From NCBI GenBank assembly GCA_024743255.1, contig JANSWY010000049.1, positions 1 to 35,518 of the forward strand: a stretch of DNA of 35,518 bases, in the 5' to 3' direction. The notes beneath the pieces were generated by a model that had not been told where the DNA came from, searched no databases, and was given only the letters and a program-made list of their open reading frames with translations. The DNA is from a bacterium (GTDB lineage Bacteria; Bacteroidota; Bacteroidia; Cytophagales; Cyclobacteriaceae). Below, piece after piece: positions 22,913-30,860 of the stretch (positions are counted from its first letter, which is position 1; each line of letters opens with the position of its first letter). Position numbers and translations under genes: made by a program.

Positions 22913-23642
22913 GATACTTTTTAAAAAAATATATTTTTTTCTGTTTCTTCTGATTTTCAGTAGCTTAAAAATCTATGGACAGACAAACTCTTCGTTATTG
23001 AAGCAAGCAGACTCGTTATTTGCCTCAAAAAAATATACCGAATCGTTTGAAATCTATGAGCAAATTTTTCAATCCGAGAGAGAAAGCTCCACTGCTATGC
23101 TTCTTAAAATGGCATACATTAAAGAAGGCTTGGGAGATTATACTAAGGCACTATTTTACTTGAATATCTACTTTAATAAAACTCTGGATGACAAAGCGCT
23201 CACTAAGATCAATGAGATTGCTGAATCTAATGAATTGTTGGGGTATGAAAACAATGAAAAACCGTTCTTCCAAAGCGCAGTATTGAGGTTTCTGGATAGC
23301 ATCAGATATTTGGTTACGATATTCTTAATTGTTTCTGTCACGTTAATACTGTGGTATAATCGAAAGACCGGTAGTAAATCACTTACGTCCTATCTGGCAA
23401 TTTTGGTTGTCCTGGTTGGAATTATTCTAGTGAACAATATTCAAAAGGTACCTCAGATGGGTATAATCTCATCAAATTCAACTTATCTTATGTCAGGTCC
23501 TTCAGGTGCCGCTGATGTTATCACAATTGTGGAGAAAGGGCACAAAGTTGAAATACTTGACAAAGAAGGTGCTTGGGTGAAAATTAATTGGAACGGCGAG
23601 GAAGTATTTTTGAGAAATAATAAAATCCTGGAAATTATTTAA
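22890..23642 (+). CDS. Membrane protein with TPR-like and SH3-like domains
   Basis: A 250-aa protein with an N-terminal signal or anchor (residues about 10-30, IYFFLFLLIFSSLKIYG). A periplasmic TPR-like helical part follows at about 33-110 (ADSLFASKKYTESFEIYEQI, GDYTKALFYLNIYF). Two membrane segments are at about 137-155 and 164-182, and a C-terminal bacterial SH3-like domain at about 190-248 (TYLMSGPSGAADVITIVEKG, EILDKEGAWVKINW). The layout resembles BatE of the Bacteroidota aerotolerance operon, but no bat genes are nearby, so the role is open. ATG at 22890 or 22896 is possible; both precede the signal segment. Confidence 0.75.
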   Translation: MVMFKKQKILFKKIYFFLFLLIFSSLKIYGQTNSSLLKQADSLFASKKYTESFEIYEQIFQSERESSTAMLLKMAYIKEGLGDYTKALFYLNIYFNKTLDDKALTKINEIAESNELLGYENNEKPFFQSAVLRFLDSIRYLVTIFLIVSVTLILWYNRKTGSKSLTSYLAILVVLVGIILVNNIQKVPQMGIISSNSTYLMSGPSGAADVITIVEKGHKVEILDKEGAWVKINWNGEEVFLRNNKILEII

Positions 23643-23791
23643 TTCAACAATACCTGACTTATTGCGTTGTAAGAATATCTGATCAATTTCAGGTAAATTT
23701 AAGGAAACACATTTTACAGCGGCTTCATGACCAACTTGTATCATCAATTAATTTCTGGGCTCGTAGAATATCAAATTGAGTATTCTTACTG

Positions 23792-26254
23792 ATGTTCAGG
23801 AACCTTTTAGTCATATTATTCCTATTAAATTCCCTTCAGTGCTTTGCATCAGCATATAAGCTCGAAGGAAAGGTCATTGATGAAAATAATGAAGGCCTTC
23901 CTTTTGCAACTCTCTATATTGAAAATACCACAATAGGTACTACAACAAATGCTGATGGATTCTTTAGCCTGGATTTGGAGGAAGGTGCGAAAAGGTTAAT
24001 ATTTCAATTTGTAGGCTATGAAAAGTTAACCCTCGAAGTGAAAGTTGGGCCAGAAATGTCATTTCTGACTGTCCAACTCCAACCTCAAACTTATCAACTC
24101 CAGGAAATAGTGGTGACAGCAAATGGAGAAGATCCCGCGTACAGGGTGATCCGCAATGCCATGGATAAACGGAAGTACTACGAAAATGAAGTAGAAGCCT
24201 ATAGCTGTGACGTTTATATTAAGGGAATACAAAGCATTACTCAAAAGCCCGAAAGGTTTTTAGGTTTCAAGGTAACTATCGATTCAGGTATTGTATATCT
24301 ATCAGAGTCTGTTTCAAAGCTTCACTACGCACAACCTGATAATATTAAGGAAGTCATGATATCTTCAAAGGTCAGTGGTAGGAATAATGCTTTCAGCTAC
24401 AACCAAGCCAGCGATATGTTATTCAACCCATATCAGAATTTATTCAAATATGAAAACTTATCAGAGCGTGGATTTGTAAGCCCAATTGCCAACAATGCCC
24501 TTCTTTTTTACGACTACAAATTAGTAGGAACGAACCTTGAAGACAGTCTCCTCATAAACAAGATACAAGTAATTGCAAAAAGAGCAACTGATCCCGTCTT
24601 TAATGGCTACATCTATATTGTTGAAGACAGCTGGAGAATCCATAGTGTGGAAATGTTGCTGACAAAAAGTAATCAAATTGAATTTGTTGATAGTCTTTGG
24701 ATCAATCAGGTTTATGCCCCGGTTTCTGATAGCGTTTGGATGTTGCTTTCCCAAAAGTTTGACTTTAAACTTAAAGCATTTGGTTTCAAAGGAAACGGAA
24801 CGTTCATTGGGGTCCATTCTAATTATGAATTAGAAACAAAAAGTTCAAATTCAATCTCGAGCCTATTTCCAGATAAAAAGTCCTTTTTTAATAACGAGCT
24901 TCTTGCAGTACAAGACGGTGCAAATGAAAGAGACAGTTTATACTGGGAAACTATACGACCTGTGCCACTCACAGATATTGAAATCAAGGACTATCAGGAA
25001 AAAGATAGCATTCAAGTAATCAAGGAGTCTAAGGCATATAAAGATTCAGTGGATAGAGAAACGAATCAACCAGGCCTTACAAATTTATTTCTGACTGGGT
25101 ATGTGCATTCCAGAAGCTATAGGGAACGTTATTTACGGTTTGATCCAATCATCAGGATACTACAGTATAACACAGTTGAGGGTCCTGTTGCTAACCTGGC
25201 ATTTACCCTCACGCAGAGAGAAGAAAGGAGAGTTCAGTATCAAATCATTCCGAACATTAGATATGGATTTTCTAACAATCAATTAAATATTAGTACTAAG
25301 GGCTTTTTGTATACCAACCATCACAATTTTGAACGTCTGGGTCTGGAGGTTGGAAAAACGGTTAGACAGTTCAACAATCAGAATCCTATTAAGCCTGAAG
25401 TAAACACATTTGAAACTCTGATCAATAGAAGGAATCTCATAAAGCTTCACAGCGAATGGACTGGCAAATTTTTCTACAGAAGAGAAATTGCCAATGGACT
25501 TCTATTAAGGTCAACTATACAGTACTCCCAAAGAAAAGAACTTAACAATTCAAGTGCGTTTTCATTTTTTGATGAAGGAGAAAGGTTTTTCACTTCGAAT
25601 TCCCCTTCAAACCAGGAAGACCCATCCGGGTACTTCCCAACCCACAATGCATTGATTCTGGATGTTGCATTTAGAATAAGATTACGTCAAACCTATATGA
25701 CCAGGCCAGACAGAAAGATTATATTAGATTCTAAGCTTCCTGAAATTTCAATAAGATATCGACAAGGTTTACCAATGGCTGGCAGTGATGTAAACTTTAG
25801 TTTTTTACAAATAGGAATTCGGGATAACGTACAAATGGGATTACTTGGAAAGGGACGGTATTCAGTTTCAGCGGATCATTTCCTAAACAAAAGACGGCTT
25901 TACCTGATGGATTTCAAACACTTTAATGGAAACAGATCTTTCATCACCGAATTCAGCACTACCAAATTCCAATTATTGGATTATTACTTCTACAGTACCA
26001 GAAGGTATTCATTCGAGTCTCACTATGAACATCATTTCAATGGTTTCATAATAGACAAAATCCCTCTCTTGAAAAAAACGAAGATTCAAGTTGTTGGAGC
26101 TATTCATTCCATGTACACTCCAGTAGGTAAGACTTATATGGAATACGGTGTTGGGTTAGAGCACATATTCAAAATAATGCGAATCGACTATTACAGATCA
26201 ACAATTAGAGGCAACAACTACTCCTCAGGAATCAGAATTGGTCTGGGATTCTAA
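23792..26254 (+). CDS. DUF5686 outer-membrane protein with carboxypeptidase-regulatory-like domain
   Basis: An 820-aa protein: signal peptide about 1-20 (NLLVILFLLNSLQCFASA), a carboxypeptidase-regulatory-like beta-sandwich at about 22-108 (LEGKVIDENNEGLPFATLYI, then TTTNADGFFSL and FQFVGYEKLT), then a DUF5686 region with a predicted outer-membrane beta-barrel. The C-terminus ends GIRIGLGF, with the terminal Phe common in barrel proteins. The family is widespread in Bacteroidota, with no established function. Its 3' end overlaps that of the T9SS gene on the other strand by 4 bp. Confidence 0.88.
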   Translation: MFRNLLVILFLLNSLQCFASAYKLEGKVIDENNEGLPFATLYIENTTIGTTTNADGFFSLDLEEGAKRLIFQFVGYEKLTLEVKVGPEMSFLTVQLQPQTYQLQEIVVTANGEDPAYRVIRNAMDKRKYYENEVEAYSCDVYIKGIQSITQKPERFLGFKVTIDSGIVYLSESVSKLHYAQPDNIKEVMISSKVSGRNNAFSYNQASDMLFNPYQNLFKYENLSERGFVSPIANNALLFYDYKLVGTNLEDSLLINKIQVIAKRATDPVFNGYIYIVEDSWRIHSVEMLLTKSNQIEFVDSLWINQVYAPVSDSVWMLLSQKFDFKLKAFGFKGNGTFIGVHSNYELETKSSNSISSLFPDKKSFFNNELLAVQDGANERDSLYWETIRPVPLTDIEIKDYQEKDSIQVIKESKAYKDSVDRETNQPGLTNLFLTGYVHSRSYRERYLRFDPIIRILQYNTVEGPVANLAFTLTQREERRVQYQIIPNIRYGFSNNQLNISTKGFLYTNHHNFERLGLEVGKTVRQFNNQNPIKPEVNTFETLINRRNLIKLHSEWTGKFFYRREIANGLLLRSTIQYSQRKELNNSSAFSFFDEGERFFTSNSPSNQEDPSGYFPTHNALILDVAFRIRLRQTYMTRPDRKIILDSKLPEISIRYRQGLPMAGSDVNFSFLQIGIRDNVQMGLLGKGRYSVSADHFLNKRRLYLMDFKHFNGNRSFITEFSTTKFQLLDYYFYSTRRYSFESHYEHHFNGFIIDKIPLLKKTKIQVVGAIHSMYTPVGKTYMEYGVGLEHIFKIMRIDYYRSTIRGNNYSSGIRIGLGF

Positions 26255-28806
26255 TGCAGAATACTTAGGGTTCCTTTATAGTCAGAGTTTGCGTATTTAA
26301 CGTAGTAGTAATAAACCCCACTAGATAACCCATCCCCGTCCCAAACAAAGTCTCTGTTCTTTGTTTTATAAACTTCAACTCCACTCCTATCGATCACGGT
26401 GAATGAGATAAACTGATCAATGCAATTATCAAGTGGTAAATTAAAGTTAGGGTTTGGGTGATTTGATAAACTATAAGTATCGTTCAAATTATCACCGTTT
26501 GGAGTAAATACATTTGGAGGTTGAAATTCATTGTATAACACCTCGATATTACTAAAGGTAAAACTCAATTCCAGTGTATCATATTCCTGAACCGGACATC
26601 TATCATCAAATGCAAGTAAGACTAAGTCATAGGTCCTTGGTTCTAAATTGCTTCCCAATATATCGCAAGTAGGCGTCCATCTTAATTTTGCAGTGGCTCT
26701 TGACCTTCCATTCCCTGGTTCAAATTGAAATACACTTGATGGTGGAATATCCAGACCAGGCAATAGATCAACATTCACAAAATCAGAGTCATCCAAATCA
26801 GTAGCATCTATTTCATACTCATAAATATTATTGATAAGTAGATCCTGTGGAGCCAAGTCATCAAAGAGAGGCTTATTATTGAAATCAGGCACTACGTTTA
26901 CTCTAAATGTCAAAGAGTCAAAATTGGTAGTTTGGCATTTATCTTCATCATCTGCAACCAAATGGAATATGAATTCTGTCTCCTCAAAAATACCTACCTC
27001 TCCACAGGTTAGATCCCAGGAGAAGGTGGAATTCACCTGCCCCATGCCTTCCTGATCCTCAAATTGCACATTGAAAGCAAATGGGTTAAATCCGTCACCA
27101 TCCAGCCTCAGATTTAACATATCACCGTCATCATCGGTAGCCTCAACATCAAATGTTAATACATTATTTAGTCCAATATTAATATCCGTTGTTGGCAGGG
27201 TTGACGTGATAACAGGATTGGTATTTGGCGGTAGGATTACTTCCAAATCAAGCCATAAGGTATCACCTGGCATATTACAAAAGTCCTCATCATCTACAAT
27301 AACCCCAATTTCAAATTCTGTTTTCTCTGAAAAATCATAAACAAGACAATTGGTATCCCATTCAAATAAAGCCTCTCCTACTGCAGCATCCCTTCTAAGA
27401 ACGGTTAGCGATATACCAAACTGTTCTGGTGAGAAAAATGGCGAATAAAGCCTAAAGTCCACCGTATCACCATCATCATCTCTACCTTCTATATCGAAAG
27501 AGTAAAAGGAATCCTCGTCAATGGTAATACTCATTCTGTCATCAGGAATATCCACAAAACGAGGCATTTGATTGGCTGGAGGTTCAACATCTATTGTTAA
27601 CCGGACCGTATCCATTTGAGGTAATGGGCAGGCATCATCCTGAGCAATTAGGTCTATGATGTATGGCTCATCAGGTTTAAGTGGACACTCAGGAACACAC
27701 ACCTGGAAAACGGATGAATCAGCTGTTATTTGATTCTCAGAAAACTGGAACTCCTCCACCGAACCGTCAAAATTTACCGGCACTACTCTTACCATAACAT
27801 TTTCTTCAGGCCCAATATTTCCTACTTGAAAATCAAAGCATTTCTCCTCAAACACAGTGAATGACACAAAAGCATCTTCCTCGTATATTTCATCATCTCC
27901 TGGTAATTGGACTGTGGCTTTTGGTGGATCCGGTGGATTACACCCATCAATAACCAGCATTTGAAAATCCCGGGTTACCTGACCTATTAATTCCTGGTCT
28001 CTATATTCCTTTACCAAAACAGAAAAAACATATAAACCTGGGGTTGACGGCTCCACAGTTAAGAATCCATCATCCGAAATACGTAAACTGGGATCCCCAG
28101 GCACAATATTAGTTTCAGATATACCATCTACGAACCTCACTGCAAAGTGGGGTTTTGGTGTAGGTGTAGGAACTTGAATTCCTGAGGAGCTGTTTAATGG
28201 AGCTACCAAGGTATAAGTCAATGAATCTCCATCTGTATCGATCCCTCTAAAATCAGTATAGTATAGTTGATCTACACAGGCATAATCACTTAATGGAGGG
28301 AGAATGGTAGGGGAAGAATTTATAAAAGGCTCCCCGTTTTTCATTATTGGAGGAAAATCCAAAATGTATGTCATTCCGGAACCACCTGGGTTTATGATGT
28401 TGCTAATTGTCTCATTTCTACAACATCTCTCCCATACTATGTAGTACCCCTCGGGTTCATCATATACATCTGGATCCAATACTACATTCGTAGAATAAAG
28501 CACTCTTCCAGTTATTAGATCACCAATAGCACATTCTGGGTTTGTATAACTTACAGGTGTTTCTGATTGAAATGGCAGTGTAAACTGTTGTACAAATGAA
28601 TCATCACTGTTTCTAAATACAAAAACTGTAACATTTCCATCTGGACCTGGGTTAGTTGTCTGTGCCCTATCAAAATATTGAATTAGATTGAGTTGATAGG
28701 TGAAATCCTGCAAATGAATCAGTTCTATTTCACCACCTACAATGTGAAAAGCCTGTAGGTTAGTTGTTAGGATTAAAGTAGTGATTATTAGGACTAATTT
28801 CCTCAT
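26251..28806 (-). CDS. T9SS-sorted Ig-like repeat surface protein
   Basis: An 851-aa secreted protein. Signal peptide about 1-19 (LVLIITTLILTTNLQAF). The long middle holds several Ig/cadherin-like units with repeated acidic motifs (SFDIEGRDDDGDTVDF, TFDVEATDDDGDMLNL, EYEIDATDLDDSDF). These acidic stretches may bind calcium, which is inference. The gliding-motility-associated C-terminal domain covers about 761-851 (PNVFTPNGDNLNDTYSL, VIDRSGVEVYKTKN, VWDGDGLSSGVYYYYV). This type B domain directs export by the type IX system and attachment or release at the surface. Confidence 0.9.
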   Translation of the reverse strand: MRKLVLIITTLILTTNLQAFHIVGGEIELIHLQDFTYQLNLIQYFDRAQTTNPGPDGNVTVFVFRNSDDSFVQQFTLPFQSETPVSYTNPECAIGDLITGRVLYSTNVVLDPDVYDEPEGYYIVWERCCRNETISNIINPGGSGMTYILDFPPIMKNGEPFINSSPTILPPLSDYACVDQLYYTDFRGIDTDGDSLTYTLVAPLNSSSGIQVPTPTPKPHFAVRFVDGISETNIVPGDPSLRISDDGFLTVEPSTPGLYVFSVLVKEYRDQELIGQVTRDFQMLVIDGCNPPDPPKATVQLPGDDEIYEEDAFVSFTVFEEKCFDFQVGNIGPEENVMVRVVPVNFDGSVEEFQFSENQITADSSVFQVCVPECPLKPDEPYIIDLIAQDDACPLPQMDTVRLTIDVEPPANQMPRFVDIPDDRMSITIDEDSFYSFDIEGRDDDGDTVDFRLYSPFFSPEQFGISLTVLRRDAAVGEALFEWDTNCLVYDFSEKTEFEIGVIVDDEDFCNMPGDTLWLDLEVILPPNTNPVITSTLPTTDINIGLNNVLTFDVEATDDDGDMLNLRLDGDGFNPFAFNVQFEDQEGMGQVNSTFSWDLTCGEVGIFEETEFIFHLVADDEDKCQTTNFDSLTFRVNVVPDFNNKPLFDDLAPQDLLINNIYEYEIDATDLDDSDFVNVDLLPGLDIPPSSVFQFEPGNGRSRATAKLRWTPTCDILGSNLEPRTYDLVLLAFDDRCPVQEYDTLELSFTFSNIEVLYNEFQPPNVFTPNGDNLNDTYSLSNHPNPNFNLPLDNCIDQFISFTVIDRSGVEVYKTKNRDFVWDGDGLSSGVYYYYVKYANSDYKGTLSILH

Positions 28807-28824
28807 CTTATATTATTAACCATC

Positions 28825-28846
28825 ATTAATAACAATCTATTGTTAA
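28825..28846. repeat. Short palindrome upstream of the T9SS gene
   Basis: ATTAATAACAAT and ATTGTTAAT form a near-perfect inverted repeat around a 2-nt centre (CT), 19 nt before the T9SS gene start. It could be an operator or an RNA hairpin in its leader; no other evidence. Confidence 0.3.
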
Positions 28847-28882
28847 TACTCCCTTAAATAAATAAACCCTCAATTCTGGTTT

Positions 28883-28890
28883 TAGTTTTG
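28883..28890 (+). promoter_or_regulatory. Relic -7 box of the decayed methyltransferase
   Basis: TAGTTTTG fits TAnnTTTG and is followed by CACCTAATGG, so the box ends 6 nt before the relic ATG at 28897. The stretch resembles the box before the intact gene (29269). Confidence 0.3.
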
Positions 28891-28896
28891 CACCTA

Positions 28897-29263
28897 ATGG
28901 TTATAGAGAAGCGAAAATCAAAACCTTATATCAGAAGGACTTGTCACGCAAGTCAAATGCCTTGTTCGCAATAAGGGAGCAGTAGTCTTTGTTAAAGACA
29001 GTAGTCCCGGCGATTTAGTTGACTTACAAGTTACAAAAAAGAAAAAAACTTTCCAGAAGCCTACCATAATCACATTTGACAAATACATAAAAAGCTTATT
29101 AAAACATGTTTACACCAACTTTAATTATATAGATGCTAAAAGTTTCACGAATCGATTAATGTATAATTCATATCGAAAAATTATTGAATTCAATTCTTTC
29201 ACATTTTACACCTACCCTTTACTTGCCAAGATTTATGACCATTCTATCAGCATTATTTTTTAG
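28897..29263 (+). pseudogene. Decayed RlmD/TrmA-type m5U-methyltransferase N-terminus
   Basis: The 507-bp spacer 28807-29313 holds a relic. From an ATG at 28897 the frame reads MVIEKRKSKPYIRR and then stops. Shifting by one base near 28930 gives SEGLVTQVKCLVRNKGAVVF, continuing with VKDSSPGDLVDLQVTKKKK, before a stop at 29261. The pattern of a VVFV, PGDxVD, KKKK series matches the TRAM domain at the start of Bacteroidota 23S rRNA (uracil-5-)-methyltransferases. The following residues (TIITFDKYIKSLLKHVYTNF) weakly echo the region before the Fe-S motif, and the rest of the enzyme is gone. The last 150 bp are AT-rich decayed sequence. It is frameshifted and truncated, so not a working gene. Confidence 0.65.
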
Positions 29264-29268
29264 TTGTA

Positions 29269-29276
29269 TAACTTTG
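29269..29276 (+). promoter_or_regulatory. -7 box of the m5U-methyltransferase gene
   Basis: TAACTTTG fits TAnnTTTG and continues GCGCACC, matching the TTTGCnnnCC pattern at the tRNA promoters. No TTG is found at the -33 position. A start site near 29283 would give a leader of about 30 nt. Confidence 0.45.
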
Positions 29277-29313
29277 CGCACCTAAAGAATTAAGGCGTAA
29301 AGGATCTAATGTA

Positions 29314-30783
29314 ATGGCGAGAAAAGTTCAGAATAATTTTGTGAAGAGAGGGGAAGTAATCGAGATATTAATTCAGGACTATGCTTTTGGAGGAAAAGGA
29401 ATTGGGAGGATTAAAAATGAACATGGAGAGTACGTTGTATTCGTTCCTAATAGCCTTCCAGGTCAATTAGTAAGGGCCCAGATAAAGAAAGCCAGCAAAT
29501 CCTACGCGGAATGTAAACTTCAGGAAGTACTAAGTCATTCGGAAGAAGAAATTGAAATGCCCTTTCAGGAAATTCCAGGAGCACCCTACATTAAATTACC
29601 TATTGAAAAGCAACATGATTACAAAAAGAGCAGCACACTAGAGTTGTTCAAACGAATTGGTAAAGTTGACAATATAGAAGATGCATTTGATGAGTTTATT
29701 ACATCCCCTTCTACTTTTCATTATCGCAACAAAATGGAGTATGCTTTCTCTGCAATTGGATATGACCATGATTTGAAAAAGGATGTAGATGAATTCACTC
29801 TGGGATTTAAAAAACGAGGAACCTGGTGGTGTGGAGATGACCTAAAGAAGGATTCTGGCCTATTTGATAAAGAAGTTGAAGACAATCTAAAATTGATCAA
29901 AAAATATTGTCAGGACACTGGCTTGTCACCATGGCATGCTCCTAAAAGAGAAGGTTTCTTTCGATACTTTGTTGTTCGCAAATCCTACAAAACTGATCAG
30001 CTATTATTCAATATCGTAACCACTTCTAATGGTCTAGAGAAATTTGACTTACCAAAGTTTAGTGAGTTTCTGTTATCAATTTTTGGAGATCGCATTGCTG
30101 GGCTTTTACATACAACCAATGATGATGTTGGAGATCGGACAATAGCTACAACAGGAAAAATACAGGTTGTTTCTGGTGAAGATAAAATTGTTGAGGAGCT
30201 GCTTGGTTTGAATTTTGAGATCAGTATGAAGAGCTTTTTTCAAACTAATCCTAAGTCCGCCGAAAAGCTATATAGCAAGGTGTTGGAGTATGCTTTAGAA
30301 AAGAAAGAAACTGTAGATAACAATATAGTCCTGGACCTTTTCTGTGGTACAGGGACTATTGGACAAATACTTGCAGCCAAAAGTGAGAACTCTCAAATTG
30401 TTGGTGTGGATATAGTAGAATCAGCAATTCAAGATGCTCGAGAGAACGCGAAAAGGAATGGAATTGAGGGATTGAAATTCTATGCAGCAGACGTAGGGAA
30501 GTTTTTGAAAGAGCACCCGGAATATCAAGGTAAAATCAGAACATTGATTTTAGATCCAGCAAGGGCTGGTGTTGCACCAAAAACCATGAAGAAAATCATT
30601 GATTTGAATGCAGAAAGGATGGTTTACGTATCTTGTAATCCAGCGACTCAGGCAAGAGATGCAGAATTATTAGCCGAGGCTGGATATCAACTCAAGAATA
30701 TAAGTCTCGTTGATCAGTTTCCTCACACTTCTCATGTGGAATGTGTCGCGCTGTTTGAGTTAAAAAAGAGTATTGAAAAATAG
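29314..30783 (+). CDS. TrmA/RlmD-family m5U RNA methyltransferase lacking Fe-S cysteines
   Basis: A 489-aa protein. An N-terminal TRAM RNA-binding domain covers about 10-72 (DYAFGGKGIGRI, VVFVPNSLPGQLV). A C-terminal SAM methyltransferase domain follows: Q310 in FFQTNP, VLDLFCGTGTIG at 339-350, GVDIVESAI, LILDPARAG at 411-419, catalytic C441 in YVSCNPA and E476 in HVECVALFE. These are the signatures of uracil-5 methylation of rRNA or tRNA. Where most relatives carry a CxxxxxCGGCxxQ iron-sulfur site, this protein has GAPYIKLPIEKQ at about 89-100 with no Cys, so it is a cluster-less member. Target (U747/U1939 of 23S rRNA or U54 of tRNA) cannot be told; 'rlmD' should not be assigned. Confidence 0.9.
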   Translation: MARKVQNNFVKRGEVIEILIQDYAFGGKGIGRIKNEHGEYVVFVPNSLPGQLVRAQIKKASKSYAECKLQEVLSHSEEEIEMPFQEIPGAPYIKLPIEKQHDYKKSSTLELFKRIGKVDNIEDAFDEFITSPSTFHYRNKMEYAFSAIGYDHDLKKDVDEFTLGFKKRGTWWCGDDLKKDSGLFDKEVEDNLKLIKKYCQDTGLSPWHAPKREGFFRYFVVRKSYKTDQLLFNIVTTSNGLEKFDLPKFSEFLLSIFGDRIAGLLHTTNDDVGDRTIATTGKIQVVSGEDKIVEELLGLNFEISMKSFFQTNPKSAEKLYSKVLEYALEKKETVDNNIVLDLFCGTGTIGQILAAKSENSQIVGVDIVESAIQDARENAKRNGIEGLKFYAADVGKFLKEHPEYQGKIRTLILDPARAGVAPKTMKKIIDLNAERMVYVSCNPATQARDAELLAEAGYQLKNISLVDQFPHTSHVECVALFELKKSIEK

Positions 30784-30860
30784 AAAGAGCACTTTTTTCT
30801 TACTTTTTTTAATTTAGTTGCAGTTACTATTTATATTCTGGAATAAACTTACCGGGCCAA

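Noticed and set aside
23502-23747. 81-codon minus-strand frame
   Set aside because: Mostly antisense to the SH3-like region of the TPR/SH3 gene; no motif and no promoter.
26831-27340. Plus-strand frames inside the T9SS protein gene
   Set aside because: Antisense shadows of acidic Ig-like repeats, giving Ser-rich sequence without features.
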